64,000 nucleotides of DNA, from positions 124,001 to 188,000 of the forward strand of contig JBAJFG010000070.1 of NCBI GenBank assembly GCA_037903475.1, in the 5' to 3' direction. The notes beneath the pieces were generated by a model that made no database searches, was not told the DNA's origin, and worked only from the letters and a program-made list of their open reading frames with translations. Source of the stretch: Ancylostoma caninum. Lineage: Eukaryota; Nematoda; Chromadorea; Rhabditida; Ancylostomatidae. Positions 12,443 to 22,931 of this stretch are shown here, one piece after another. Both the position numbers and the translations under genes were made by a program. Within the stretch, counting starts at the first letter, position 1, and every line of letters begins with the position of its first letter.

Positions 12443-13546
12443 TGAGACGCTCCCTTTGAAGAGTAACGTACAAAAAAAAACTACGAAGTTCGAAGCTTTT
12501 GAAGATCTCAGGGTTGCGGAACAGATCTTATGAAAAGCTCTTATATACTTCCTAATATGTATGAGTGAAAAGACAAAATATTGTACAGTTATTTGCAAAG
12601 ATTGTAGCTGATACCAGAGAAGTGGTGTAGAGATTCACAATCCAGAAGGCAAACAATCCAAAGAAAACCAGAAAATCATTTGAACTTCGGCTAAATGCTA
12701 ACCATTCGAAGGGATTGGAAACAGAAGAACTTTTATTTCCAAGAATTGCGTAGAAACACCTGTGCTTTACCATGGAGAACCCGTACAGAACCCGTACCTA
12801 TATGGTAAGGAACCATCTGATGAAACACTAAAGCAGGTCTGTTGTGCAAAAACTCGAGCACCTCACATGAAGGTCAACTTTCTCGACACTGATTCAGTGG
12901 TATCTATAGAAACAGTTTTGCGAAAAGATCTCAAAAAACGCAGGGAATAGCGCTCGACAAATCCTCGAGAGCCGCGATGATTCAGAACTTCACCCTTCAT
13001 CGCTTCAAAAAATGGGCAAATATTGGGTTTTTTTTTCAAATGTGCTGCTCTCGCAATAGTGTGAAAGTATTCCTTCCAACGACGATCAGAGGGGTTTTCG
13101 AGCATATATTTGTGTTCAACGACTCATTTTTAAATGATTTCATTCGCGTTTTTCAGTTATTTCGCCTCCTGTAAAATTGGCCACTCCTAATTCTCTCCTA
13201 ACTCCTAATGATCCACGATCCCTCGTGTGAATGTCTGCTTCATTAACACATCTTCGTGTATACGCACCGATCTTCCAATTTGATTAATATTTGAAGTTCC
13301 TAACTCCAATTCGTTAGTAGACCATTATTTATTATTATTATTATTATCTGAAATGCCTACTTTTCTTGCTCTACACAACATTCTCCTAACATACAGAAGA
13401 TTATACGCATAATTATGACGTTTCTCGAATATGATCTGCAGTGAAGCACACCGAAGAGCAATCTGCTTTCATGAGCATTTTATCATCTTGTTGAGCTTGA
13501 ATGTATAATACTAATGAGAGGATTCGTAAATCTGCAACTATTTTAG

Positions 13547-13714
13547 GAAGTGGGCGAATACCTTGCGCAGAAGCCATCATTCTCTGTTGATCTTTCCGGG
13601 CATTACAGCACTGATATTGACATCATGAAATTCCCTTATATCAAAATTTCGGCATATGAATATCTTTCCGCACCAACAACTGAGTTCAAGCGTCTCTTCT
13701 CAAGAGCAGCTTGA
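13547..13714 (+). pseudogene. hAT transposase C-terminal dimerisation fragment
   Basis: A 55-codon frame follows an acceptor-like TATTTTAG and reads EVGEYLAQKP, then KFPYIKISAYEYLSAPTTEF, then KRLFSRAA and a stop. This matches the C-terminal hAT dimerisation motif, in which a segment of the form P-x-[L/I]-S-x-x-A-x-x-Y-L-S-[A/I]-P leads to a Phe-Ser-rich end. The usual Ser/Glu before the final Arg-Leu-Phe-Ser has diverged, and no upstream zinc finger or catalytic part is recognisable, so it is a relic. A terminus-like CACATCCCTG lies at 14282-14291. Confidence 0.6.
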
Positions 13715-14188
13715 TTGTATCAGATCCAAGAACCAGCTCAACCCTAGAAAACTTGAAAAAACTGTTATTTTCGCACCGTAACAGACTTATACTAAGATTC
13801 TGATGTCTGCCTTGACCTTTGAGCCTCTCACTTTCTTTTATGAAGTTTAAGATCTTTAGAGTTCTCATCCGCTCCTATTGCCAAAGATTTATTGAGAAAA
13901 TTGTGAAGCAAAATGACCCAACCTTCAAGCAAAAGGATCTCTACCATTTTTTTTCAGTCGCCTAACGAGTGCCTATGTTTGTTTTTCTGTATCCATTGAG
14001 AAAATTATCATTTTTAAATGCTTTCAACTTGTTACACCATACTTTCAGAGCCAGAATTAAACAATGTTTGCATTTGCTTCAATTTTTTATTGAACCTAGC
14101 TTATTTGCTTTGAATATGGTCAGGGAATTCGATTGCTTGTTAGAGCTGATTAAAGTCATGACAATATTCAAAAACCAGTCCTCGAACA

Positions 14189-14291
14189 ATTTAACGGATT
14201 AACGCATTAACGTGTAGCGGCCATTTTTGGCCTAACGCAACGAATTAACGGATTAACGAAATCTCAAATTTTTCTAACGCACATCCCTGGT
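14189..14291 (+). repeat. AACG-repeat block ending in a hAT-like terminus
   Basis: The motif GGATTAACG and variants recur (AACGGATTAACGCATTAACG, then AACGAATTAACGGATTAACG). A short palindrome (GGCCATTTTTGGCC) sits between, and the block ends at CACATCCCTG. Subterminal motif arrays next to CA..TG ends are typical of hAT elements. It lies 475 bases past the transposase fragment on the same side. Confidence 0.45.
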
Positions 14292-14907
14292 CCCGACCCT
14301 TGTCTGCATACGTTTGGAGTTCCCTGTATGTACTGAATTTCAAATACCATTCTTGGAACAGGCACATATGTCAAACAGCTCATAGCGGTATTCTTCAAAA
14401 TAAATTTTTTCTAATTATTATCCCTTCGTAAACAATGTTAGCCCGCAACTATGCACGATTCTGTCGAGACCTTCCTTTCTTTCATGTTCTTCGAGGTCTG
14501 AGTCTGAAAGGGTAAATTCGAAAGCGATCTGCTCTGTCGGACGCCTAGGCAAACCTACGAGAGAGTATTGTAAGCTAAGGTTCTGGTCACAGAAACACGA
14601 GATAACGAAGGAAACTTATCTTAACGACGATTCAGAAAGGGGAGGTTTTGGGTACGACCGCGGGATGTTTTTTCAAGACGCTTAAGTAGCTATTGTAAGA
14701 CAAAACAATAGGTTGATGTAAAGCGAGAGCTTCCACGTGTTTCGGAGACATTCGTCCTTTCGATTCATTTTTGAATTTCGAGAGTAGACCCGTAAGGTTT
14801 GCCAGCCGCTACCTTGGTATCTTTCTTTTAGATTTAATCGTCAGTTTATAGAAATGTGAAAGTGCTGTGCTCTTTTAATCATTTATTTACTCAAACACCA
14901 ATAATTT

Positions 14908-15424
14908 ATGCCAAGAGGGCAAACATCACATGAACAGGCAATAGTTCAGCGACTAGTAGCGACTGTAGCAAGTTCGGAACACATGACCACAGCCAATCGA
15001 ACTATAGAACCGCAAGGGCTGTGAAAGTTCCTCTGTTTAGCACTTGGAGGCAGGACACAACTTCAGAGTCTGGTTCATGAACGAACACACACTGGTACGG
15101 CTACATCTACCACAATCACGTCAGTTGGCCCCGACTCCCTTCTCAAGCAAATTCATCTGCTGTTGCCTGCAGATCTAGACACATTTACACCCCAACACAA
15201 AGGTAATATCTACTCGGATCTTGACGAATTCCCTCGAACCATTCCCGGTCAAGGATAGGGAATTTTATTGAGAGCATTTTAAGATGTGTCTAGGCATCTA
15301 CGAGCAATTGAACTTGCTAGTAATCACCCTTTTTCAAGATTGGAGACCCAAAATTAAAGACATCATGAACACCGCAAATACGCACAGGAAGCTGTTTATG
15401 TACTATAGTATTTATAATGTTTAA
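14908..15424 (+). pseudogene. Unrecognised two-exon reading frame with one in-frame TGA
   Basis: An ATG frame at 14908-15202 begins MPRGQTSHEQAIVQRLVATV and is open for 98 codons except for one TGA at 15022. It ends at a donor (AAAG|GTAATA) in phase 1. An acceptor TTTTTCAAG at 15338 joins in phase to DWRPKIKDIMNTANTHRKLF and a TAA at 15424. The middle part is Thr-rich (THTGTATSTTITS) and is followed by SLLKQIHLLLPADLDTF. I recognise no family. It could be a decaying gene, a transposase remnant or a chance frame; the consistent splice phase is the main support. Confidence 0.28.
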
Positions 15425-15615
15425 ATGGATGCACTGGAAGCCTTTGCAGATTGAAGGCCAAACGGATGGTACGGATCACCCTTGCATTAGATTTTTCAAA
15501 CCTCAAACTTTAGGCTCTATCTTCTTTTCGTTCTTGATTCTCCATTTGTTTGTAATCGACAGGGGACACTGATTTTGACACTGTCTTCCTAAATAATAGA
15601 AATCCAATCCTCTAT

Positions 15616-15936
15616 TTTCTAGTATGAAAAGTTGGAGAGTCACCTCAACATACGAATTAAACACTGGTCAAAATGTTGCACTGACACGCGGAGTTCTCGC
15701 TGTTTACGATGGCATTACACCAAGCTGATTTGCACCACGCCAACATCAAGACGTACTTTTTTCTGCGTTTATCAGAGCACTTCTCGCCCCATAAAGACCT
15801 CCCATGCACCCTTGAATCCCCCATGACCGAGAGTCCTATTGTTCATGATAAATTGTCACGAACTGTCTTTCTGGTGAACTCATTACGGTCGCGTCAAAGA
15901 GCCTTTGGAAAACGACTAGCAAAACAGACGATTTGA
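15616..15936 (+). other. Coding-like stretch open in more than one frame, no family recognised
   Basis: After a TTTTCTAG acceptor, two frames are open. One ends YELNTGQNVALTRGVLAVYD before a stop at 15726; the overlapping frame starts MALHQADLHHANIKTYFFLR and runs to 15936. It may belong to the same degraded unit as 14908-15424. Nothing fixes a frame, so this is only a note of compositional signal. Confidence 0.15.
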
Positions 15937-16421
15937 GTCTGAACGAGTTCTTTAGAGGGCGATGACGATCTTGTCGGTGCACTTGAACCACAAATCCAGA
16001 GCTTTCTTCCTTAACATTTCTTGTTTTCCTTTTCCAAACGATCTTCTGGCGACTTTTACAATAGCCATAACATTTTTTCCTCTCTTCGGGGAGGAACAGG
16101 ATTTTTAAGGGAGGAGAAGGAAATTCTTGGGTCAGTTGCTGTGAGAGAGGAAGTCGGAGCTGCGTGTCCTTGGTTTCACATCATCCGTCACACAGTACGG
16201 GTTGTGTGGCTGTTTTAGTGTTACTTACACAGGTCTTCTCGTTGTTTTCTGCTCTCTACACGACAGGTTTCGCCTTTCGTCGTTGACCTTGCCGCTCAAG
16301 AATACATACGATTGTGTAGCGACGCACGTCCGATTTTGTTTACGTTTCCGTTGTCTTTGGCATCGTGACCCCAGCTAGCTCTAGCTTCATTTTAATTTGT
16401 TTTTCTCTATCTTTTCTCCTT
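15937..16421. other. Upstream region of PGAP2
   Basis: No gene is seen; it ends in the long pyrimidine tract before the PGAP2 acceptor. Promoter elements are not distinguishable. Confidence 0.4.
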
Positions 16422-16436
16422 TTTTTCTTTTTCCAG
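16422..16436 (+). promoter_or_regulatory. Splice or trans-splice acceptor before the PGAP2 start
   Basis: A pyrimidine tract ending TTTTTCCAG lies 19 bases before the ATG and is the only strong acceptor there. It either receives a spliced leader, common in nematodes, or ends an intron in the 5' UTR. Sequence alone cannot separate the two. Confidence 0.5.
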
Positions 16437-16455
16437 CAAACTTTAGGTCGGCCAT

Positions 16456-19189
16456 ATGGCAACCATCCGTTTCGAGAGGTGCCGGGAGCCAAAATTGCTC
16501 AAGACCTACTCTATAAGATCCATATTTGTCCAATGTATGGCATGTCCTATTGCTGCTCTTGGGTTTTCCTTTTTACTTGGTTCTGTATTCCATCCAGAAG
16601 CTCTCTACAGCTACAGATGGACCTGTGGGGTAAGTGACATTCCTTGTTTGAAATTTATTATTCACTTCACTTTTACTTATTTGTACAACCTATTTCTCAA
16701 AGACGCGTTCCTATGCATACACTACACCTCCATGCTTCAATATTAAGTACGATGTTTTCCATATAGTGACTGCCCAAAAAAGTTATATTCTTTTTTTAGA
16801 ATTATCGAATTTTGTTAAGAACCACCATTAATCATTGATTCTTTTTTAGAATTAACTATTATACTTTGATGTCAAACTATTACAAACCCTCTTTCCAAAA
16901 ACTGCTACTATTCTGTTCCTATTCTGGTATCTGACTCAAAAATCTGTTTCAGATCGTCCATCTGCCTTCGATATCTCGGGTCATGAATATGCCATTGGAG
17001 CGCACTATATTCCAGTTGCTGATACTCTTCTCAGTGCCGTTCAGACTGTTTGTGTTACTGAAACATTGTAAGAGAACATTTTCCAATCCTTTGTGAAAAT
17101 CAAGTAATTCGCGTGTAAATGAATTCGCGCACATCTGATGAGTAACAGAATATACGGGGTTAATTAGGAGGGGGAGCCAACGATCAGATATCGTTTGAAC
17201 AGACACGGGGTTTTGCCGGTTGTTGGCCTCTTTTTATATCCGAGGTTCATTGTTGAAATGGAATCAAGGGGAAGGCTTATCACAATTATGTGTATTTTAA
17301 TGTGCAGCTTTGAAGTTATTGCCTCCAAGGAATTGTCAGTATAGAACCTCGCTCGCGTTTCCTGAAATTTCTATGTAAATGGAATAGGTACGTAGGTAAC
17401 ACTGATTCCAATCCTACCCATGAACCTTTGCAGAAGTGCCGAAACCGCTTTCATTGATCCATTTAATTTGGAGGGCTCCAATGGGGGAATGCGAGGTAGA
17501 AGTATCGCTTCTCGTTGATCAATCCAACTCCCCTCAACGCAGTGGGTTCGAGTCGTCTTTTTGCCTTTGTAGACAATTGGTAATTTAAAGCAAGAGCTTT
17601 CTAAGTGCGTAAATAATGCGAAAGTCAGTCAGTCTTCGATCTCATACCATGGCTCACCTTTCAGGTTTCAAAATGTCAAAAACCAATTGCAAATATGTAC
17701 AAACATTCATATACAAACGACCAGATAATCACTCAAACTTCAATTACTGGTAATTTATAGGGATGGAGTTTTCTAGAAGAGAAGTCACTCGAGTATATGG
17801 GCTAGCTAGGAAAGTACTCGTTTTTTGTGGAATAGCCGAGGTGCTGTTTCTCAGCCTTCTCTCCGTTATCGGAGAACGCGAAAGTGGAGGTTGGTTACAT
17901 TTAGTTTTTATGTGACTTCGATTTTTTTCCGCCTGAGTAACCTTTTTCACCTGTGGTGGTAATAAACATACATATAAACATAACTACGTTTGTTTTCTTA
18001 CCCAGATTGAGTCTCATTAATGGGGAACCGCAGACTGGTATCCTCTTAATGATATGACACGCATCTTACAGCTCTTATTTTATTACTTCTTTTTATTTTT
18101 TAGATTTCTTTTTTGTTCTTTTGTTGTTATAATTTGTGTTCTTCACATTTGCTTACTCCCAGCTGCTGGAATGTCGGCCCGGGGTTCTGTAGCACGCCTA
18201 CGCGCGTACTAAATGAACAAACAAATCAAAGATCTTTATTCCTCTGCAATCTTCCATGATATTTCAATTTCTTCCGAGCATCGCTTGTAATTTGTTGTCT
18301 AGTGCAATTTTCAGACATACACGTTTTGCTCTTCACATCTTTCGCCGTTTTCTCATACATTTACTTCGTTGTTATGAGTTTATTGACAAGATGGACATAT
18401 CGACCTGGGCAGGTGCGTTTTTGGAGGGAAAAGTGATTATGGTAGTTTCATTGAGCGACCGTACATACTAATACGGTAGACGCAAATGGAAGAGGGAGGG
18501 TGTCGCGAGATAAGCCGCAACCTCTTCCAGAAATAGGACTCAAATGCGCCTATTTCATCAATAGAGCTACAGAAATTGTTTTTAACTTTGAAAGTTTTAC
18601 AACAAACATCAAAAAAGTAATGAAGTTCAGCGAAGCCGGGAAAAAGAAGTCGTTTACTAGGATCATAGGTTTTATTGCTCTTTCAAACGAGGACAATTGC
18701 ATGTTGAGGCTATCGACCACCATATTCACAATCAGTACTGCAATCAAAGCGTTTTCTATAACATTTAAGGGGGAGAGAGTGGGAAAGAGCAGCTTGGGGG
18801 AAGAGTGCGGAGGGCTTGTCCGTAGAGTGAGTTCGTCTGAGGGCGCAGACACAAAATCCCTATGATTCCAGGAGCAACGAAGGAAGAGACTCCAGCTCGT
18901 TTTCTTGGCCTCAGTCACAACTACGATTCCTGTTATTTTTGTATTCTTCATTCTTTACAACGTCTACTGCATTCCCACAAGTGAGTACGCCGCAGTTCCA
19001 TAAAATTCGTCAACTAAATCAATTTTACGGGCTAATTACATCTATGTTTCAGCTTATGAGTTATTCGCCATTTTCGAATACGCCACTGTGGCGGGAATCT
19101 ACGGCTTTCATGTCACCTCTTTCTGGAGGATGACGGGCTACATCCATGTCTATCACTCGAATCTCAAAATGCACAGCGTGCGGGTATAA
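16456..19189 (+). CDS. PGAP2: PGAP2 orthologue (post-GPI-attachment to proteins 2; Frag1/DRAM/Sfk1 family), six exons
   Basis: Exons are 16456-16629, 16953-17067, 17761-17889, 18315-18412, 18872-18980 and 19053-19189 (TAA). All junctions keep frame and give 253 codons, close to the roughly 254 of vertebrate PGAP2. Diagnostic family motifs are visible: FHPEALYSYRWTCG, HLPSISRVMNMPLERTIFQ, VPFR, and VIGERESGDIHVLLF, followed by SYIYF and a final YELFAIFEYATV. Five or six hydrophobic segments are interspersed, as expected of a multipass membrane protein. PGAP2 proteins act in the Golgi in fatty-acid remodelling of GPI anchors; that role is known for the family, not shown here. The ATG at 16456 is preceded by an in-frame TAG and by a strong acceptor at 16436. 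Exon 3 uses the acceptor TTTATAG at 17760, because the nearer CTAG at 17776 would create a stop. The gene converges on che-12. Confidence 0.93.
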
Positions 19190-19219
19190 ATTGTATTTAT
19201 TGTACATAGGGAAAATTGA

Positions 19220-19225
19220 AATAAA
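19220..19225 (+). terminator. Poly(A) signal of PGAP2
   Basis: A canonical AATAAA begins 31 bases after the PGAP2 stop codon. Confidence 0.7.
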
Positions 19226-20238
19226 TCTTGAACGAGGTGTAAACAATATTGTCACATCTGCGTAAGTGTTCCAGCAAAATTTAATTGAAATGTCTCCCCT
19301 AGCTCAATTTAAATCGACAGATGTCTTGATCTTTCCCTAGGTAGGGATGCGAGGAAGTGAAATTTGAAATTCTGGGAAACCTTAAACGGAAAAGAAAAAC
19401 AGCAAAATAGTCGTAACGTAACGTAGAGCGTGGAACGGAAAAACAGGAATTCTGCATTTCTCTGTTTTTGGCGCAAAGTATGAAAATACAGTGTAAGTAC
19501 TTCGAAAAAACTGAGAAAGCGGATGAAATGTTGCTGGAATCATTTCCTTTCCCCCGCTAGTGAAATAATTTTCTTTGAAAAAAAAACATTCACTTAGTTT
19601 TTAAAAAAAACGTTCTCCACACAAACATCAATAAAAACAAGGTGAACAATCGGAATCCCCCTGCCTCCTTATCTTTGGGTGTACAGCGCCTGAAAGGGGC
19701 GGTGCCGTCGGTCTCTTTCTATTGGTCAGTTGTGCGGAGCGAGCAATCCATGGTCCGCACCACCCTTTCCAGGCATAACTCTCTACACATCTATTTTCAA
19801 ATAAAACTACAGGAAATAACTTTGATTTCGGCGCATAAGCCCTAGTTGCGGCTTCAATTTCTCTTTCTTCTGCTACATGATTGGCTGTACATCTGTCAAC
19901 CAATCGCAGCTGAGCACTCATTGCAGGAGTAGATTTTCTATTTATTGCACATATAAAAATAAATACAACATTATGCAGAGTAATCACATCGAGACTAGAA
20001 AATATCAACGAGAAGCTTGCTTGGCCCGTATTTCTCAGGAAAAGCTTACGGAAAACTCAAGAAATGAGTTCATTTTATGAGCAAAGACACTCGGAAATAA
20101 ACAAAAATATACAATTTTCAACACTATCTAAACTGTGGACAATAACGATGGCCATTTTGTGAAGTACTGTGGTGGTCCCGACAGAAGAGTCGTCGCAAGA
20201 TTAGAGAGAAGGATGAAAAGAACTAGGTTCCCATTAAA
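19226..20238. other. Convergent intergenic region between PGAP2 and che-12
   Basis: About 1 kb between opposing poly(A) signals. The frames at 19628-20008 have no family resemblance. Confidence 0.5.
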
Positions 20239-20244
20239 TTTATT
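20239..20244 (-). terminator. Poly(A) signal of che-12
   Basis: AATAAA on the minus strand begins 57 bases past the che-12 stop codon, facing the convergent PGAP2 signal. Confidence 0.65.
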
Positions 20245-20300
20245 GCAGTCCTGTCGCTCTATCCACCCGTGACGAAAAGGAAGCTCCCAGAGGCGAGCAG

Positions 20301-22931
20301 CTACCGAATCAACGACTCCAGCAACTTCTTCCGCTGCGGGTCGAGTTCCATTGAGGCTTGGTCGAGCAGGGCACGTTCACCCATCTGGAAAAGGAGTGCT
20401 ACAGCATGAAGTTACAGTATGACAACCTGCGAATCAATTAAAGTTCAAAGTCAAGTTTATTTACCAGTTGTTCGAGGCCCTTGGCGAATTCCGTCACAGC
20501 CTTCTTCATCTCACTGTCCGCTAGTCCTGCTTTCAAGCATTCCCAGAGTATTGGCAGCGCAACCACCTCTACTTGCTTTGGCTTCGTTGGGTAGAGATTG
20601 AAGTTTAAGCCTGAAATAAAGGACTTGAGGGGAGATTTCGGGATTCGGACCACGAAAATGAACGGAAACTTACGGTTGAATATGCTAAGCATAAATGGTT
20701 TTTGTTTTATGTTGGCTTTCCTGGTAGCTGCAGCGATTGCCGGTGAGAGACTGGCAGGATCTGGAAAGTACTCATTAGAAAACCTCAGCATCCAGTGGAA
20801 AAATTACTTTCGTCACGTGGCTCCGAAATTAGAAATTCGAGGGATTTCCAATGTTGAATGAATGAATAGTATTCGGCTTGCTAAGTATAAATATCGTCCC
20901 CACTTTGTACCATGACGCGATTTTTGAGGACCACAGCAGGTACGCAACCCCTCGAGTGGGAAATACATAAAGTGAAGGGTATTTCAGGATTATTTTTTTG
21001 TCATTTCATTTCCACCATCTTTCTCTTATCAGGACCATCAACATACAATTTTGCTTGAATTTGTCATTTGCTCATGAAAAATGACATTCCTAGCGAATTT
21101 TCCACGGTAATCCTGCTGTATCTCTAACTAACCACCGAGTGGTTTTAATTTTTTGAAAAATTTCCGAAAATGGAGCTGAGGTACACATCGAATGCAGCGT
21201 CCGTCTCTAACATGTGAATTGATGTGCCCATTCATCCATGAATTTATTTCTATTTATTCATCCGTATATGAGTCAACCTACATAAATACTTTATATGGCA
21301 GACCTTTACAGAGAAAATGTTAATGAAACTCTTAGAGTTGCTAAAGTGAGAGTGTACCAAAAATTCTGAGATTATTGGAGGCTCCAAAATGAGAAATATG
21401 TATCTCCTCTTTTCTCATTTTTCACCAGACCAGAATATCCAATAGGAAAATCCCCATAGGATTGAAGAACATACCTATTTGCTTGATGGTTTCTCTAAGG
21501 CATTTCTGTGCTGTCGTACGATGCTCCTCACTTTTACTCGATAGGTGAGACATGAGGGCGAGGACAAGCTGATTCAGCACGGCCTTCAAGTGCGTTTCCG
21601 TTGAGTACATTCTGAAAAAAAGGAGAAATTTTAAAAAAGAGATAGTGGTCCTGAAATATAAAAGAAAGCAAAAGAAAAATATACTCCATTTCAACGAATG
21701 GTGGAACTTGAGCTTATTGTTGGAATCACTCTTGATCAAGGTAATTTCTACTGCTATCTTAATGCAAGGGTGCGTGTGGCGCAGTGGTAAGAGGCCCCCC
21801 GCGCTCGCAAAGGGTCAACGGTTCGATCCCGCCCGGGGCCAACCGAGCCCTCCATCCCAGGAGTCGGTAAATTGGTACCAGAGGTGTCTAGGAGGATGGA
21901 GCAGTGACTTGGTACATCGGATGCCCACAATTGCCGGCCGGCACGAATTCAACGCTTCTACGATGTTCAGTTGAAGTCGAATGCGTGGCGCATCCCACGA
22001 TTGGGATTGATTAACCGATCACTTTATCCTTATCCTTGTCTTAACGCTGGAAATTGATAATTATACCCACCTGCACAACACTGGCAGCGTAGCCAAATAC
22101 GTATCCAAACCGTCCAAAGAGACTTTGCTATTGATGTCATTAAGCCGGCCAATGAAAGCCTCAAACAGCTGAAATGATACGTTTTTGTATGTTCGAAGGG
22201 GTAATCCAGGACAGGAAATGTTGGACGGCTAACCTTAGTATCGCTGGCTACGGCCTTCGTTGCCGACAGAGACATTTCCAGGAACCGCTTGAGGCCACCG
22301 ATACGTCGCTCCCATCTGAGAAATATCATAGGAACGATTGTGGAAAATGTTCTAGACCTACATGCTTAGAATTTCAAGCGTAATTCTTTTCGAAATGTGG
22401 ATCTGGTTGTCACATATGCAATGCAGCAGCTGGTATTCGACCGAAGAGAAAAAAAAAGTTCAGGAGAAGAATTAGCCATTTGATTGCCGGGAAATATTTG
22501 TTCACTCGAATTTTCAAAAATTCAATGAAACGTTCCTTACCCAGCCGCCGTTAAGTCCGCGCGTATCTCATCCAAATCGAGCTGAACGTTGTCGGGCAGC
22601 TTCCGCTGGACAGCTTTCCGTACACTTCCGTTTCTGGATAGTGCGCTAGCTAGCGAGGTAGACGTACTGTCCAATGAGTCGATTCCGCCCTAGAGATTGA
22701 AAAAAACTAAATAAAAATAGTAAACATGGTAGTGCTAATTACTAGCAAATATACAGGGTAAACCCCAAAGATGGCCCTTTGAGAGCTGATTTCTGATAAC
22801 CACTGTTTCTTTTTTATCATTTTCTCTGGCTCTATACTCACCTTTTTCCCAATGTCTTCCAGTATTTCCTTCACTGCTCGGTATTCGGAATCGGTGACGC
22901 TCTTTTTCATCTGCTTATCGAAGCTGGGGTC
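20301..22931 (-). CDS. che-12: che-12 final exons: inter-TOG spacer, TOG4 and C-terminus
   Basis: Exons are 22931-22842, 22689-22541, 22315-22234, 22168-22071, 21611-21475, 20610-20465 and 20384-20301. TOG4 runs from about DEIRADLTAAGWERRIGGLK through LFEAFIGRLNDINSKVSLDG and HLKAVLNQLVLALMSHL to ALPILWECLKAGL. The protein ends MELDPQRKKLLESLIR. Split codons GG|A, AG|A and G|GC resolve to Gly, Arg and Gly. A SINE lies antisense in the intron between 21611 and 22071. Confidence 0.93.

Noticed and set aside
21771..21845. Possible tRNA gene
   Set aside because: A and B boxes are present, but acceptor stem and anticodon arm do not pair, and a SINE body follows directly.
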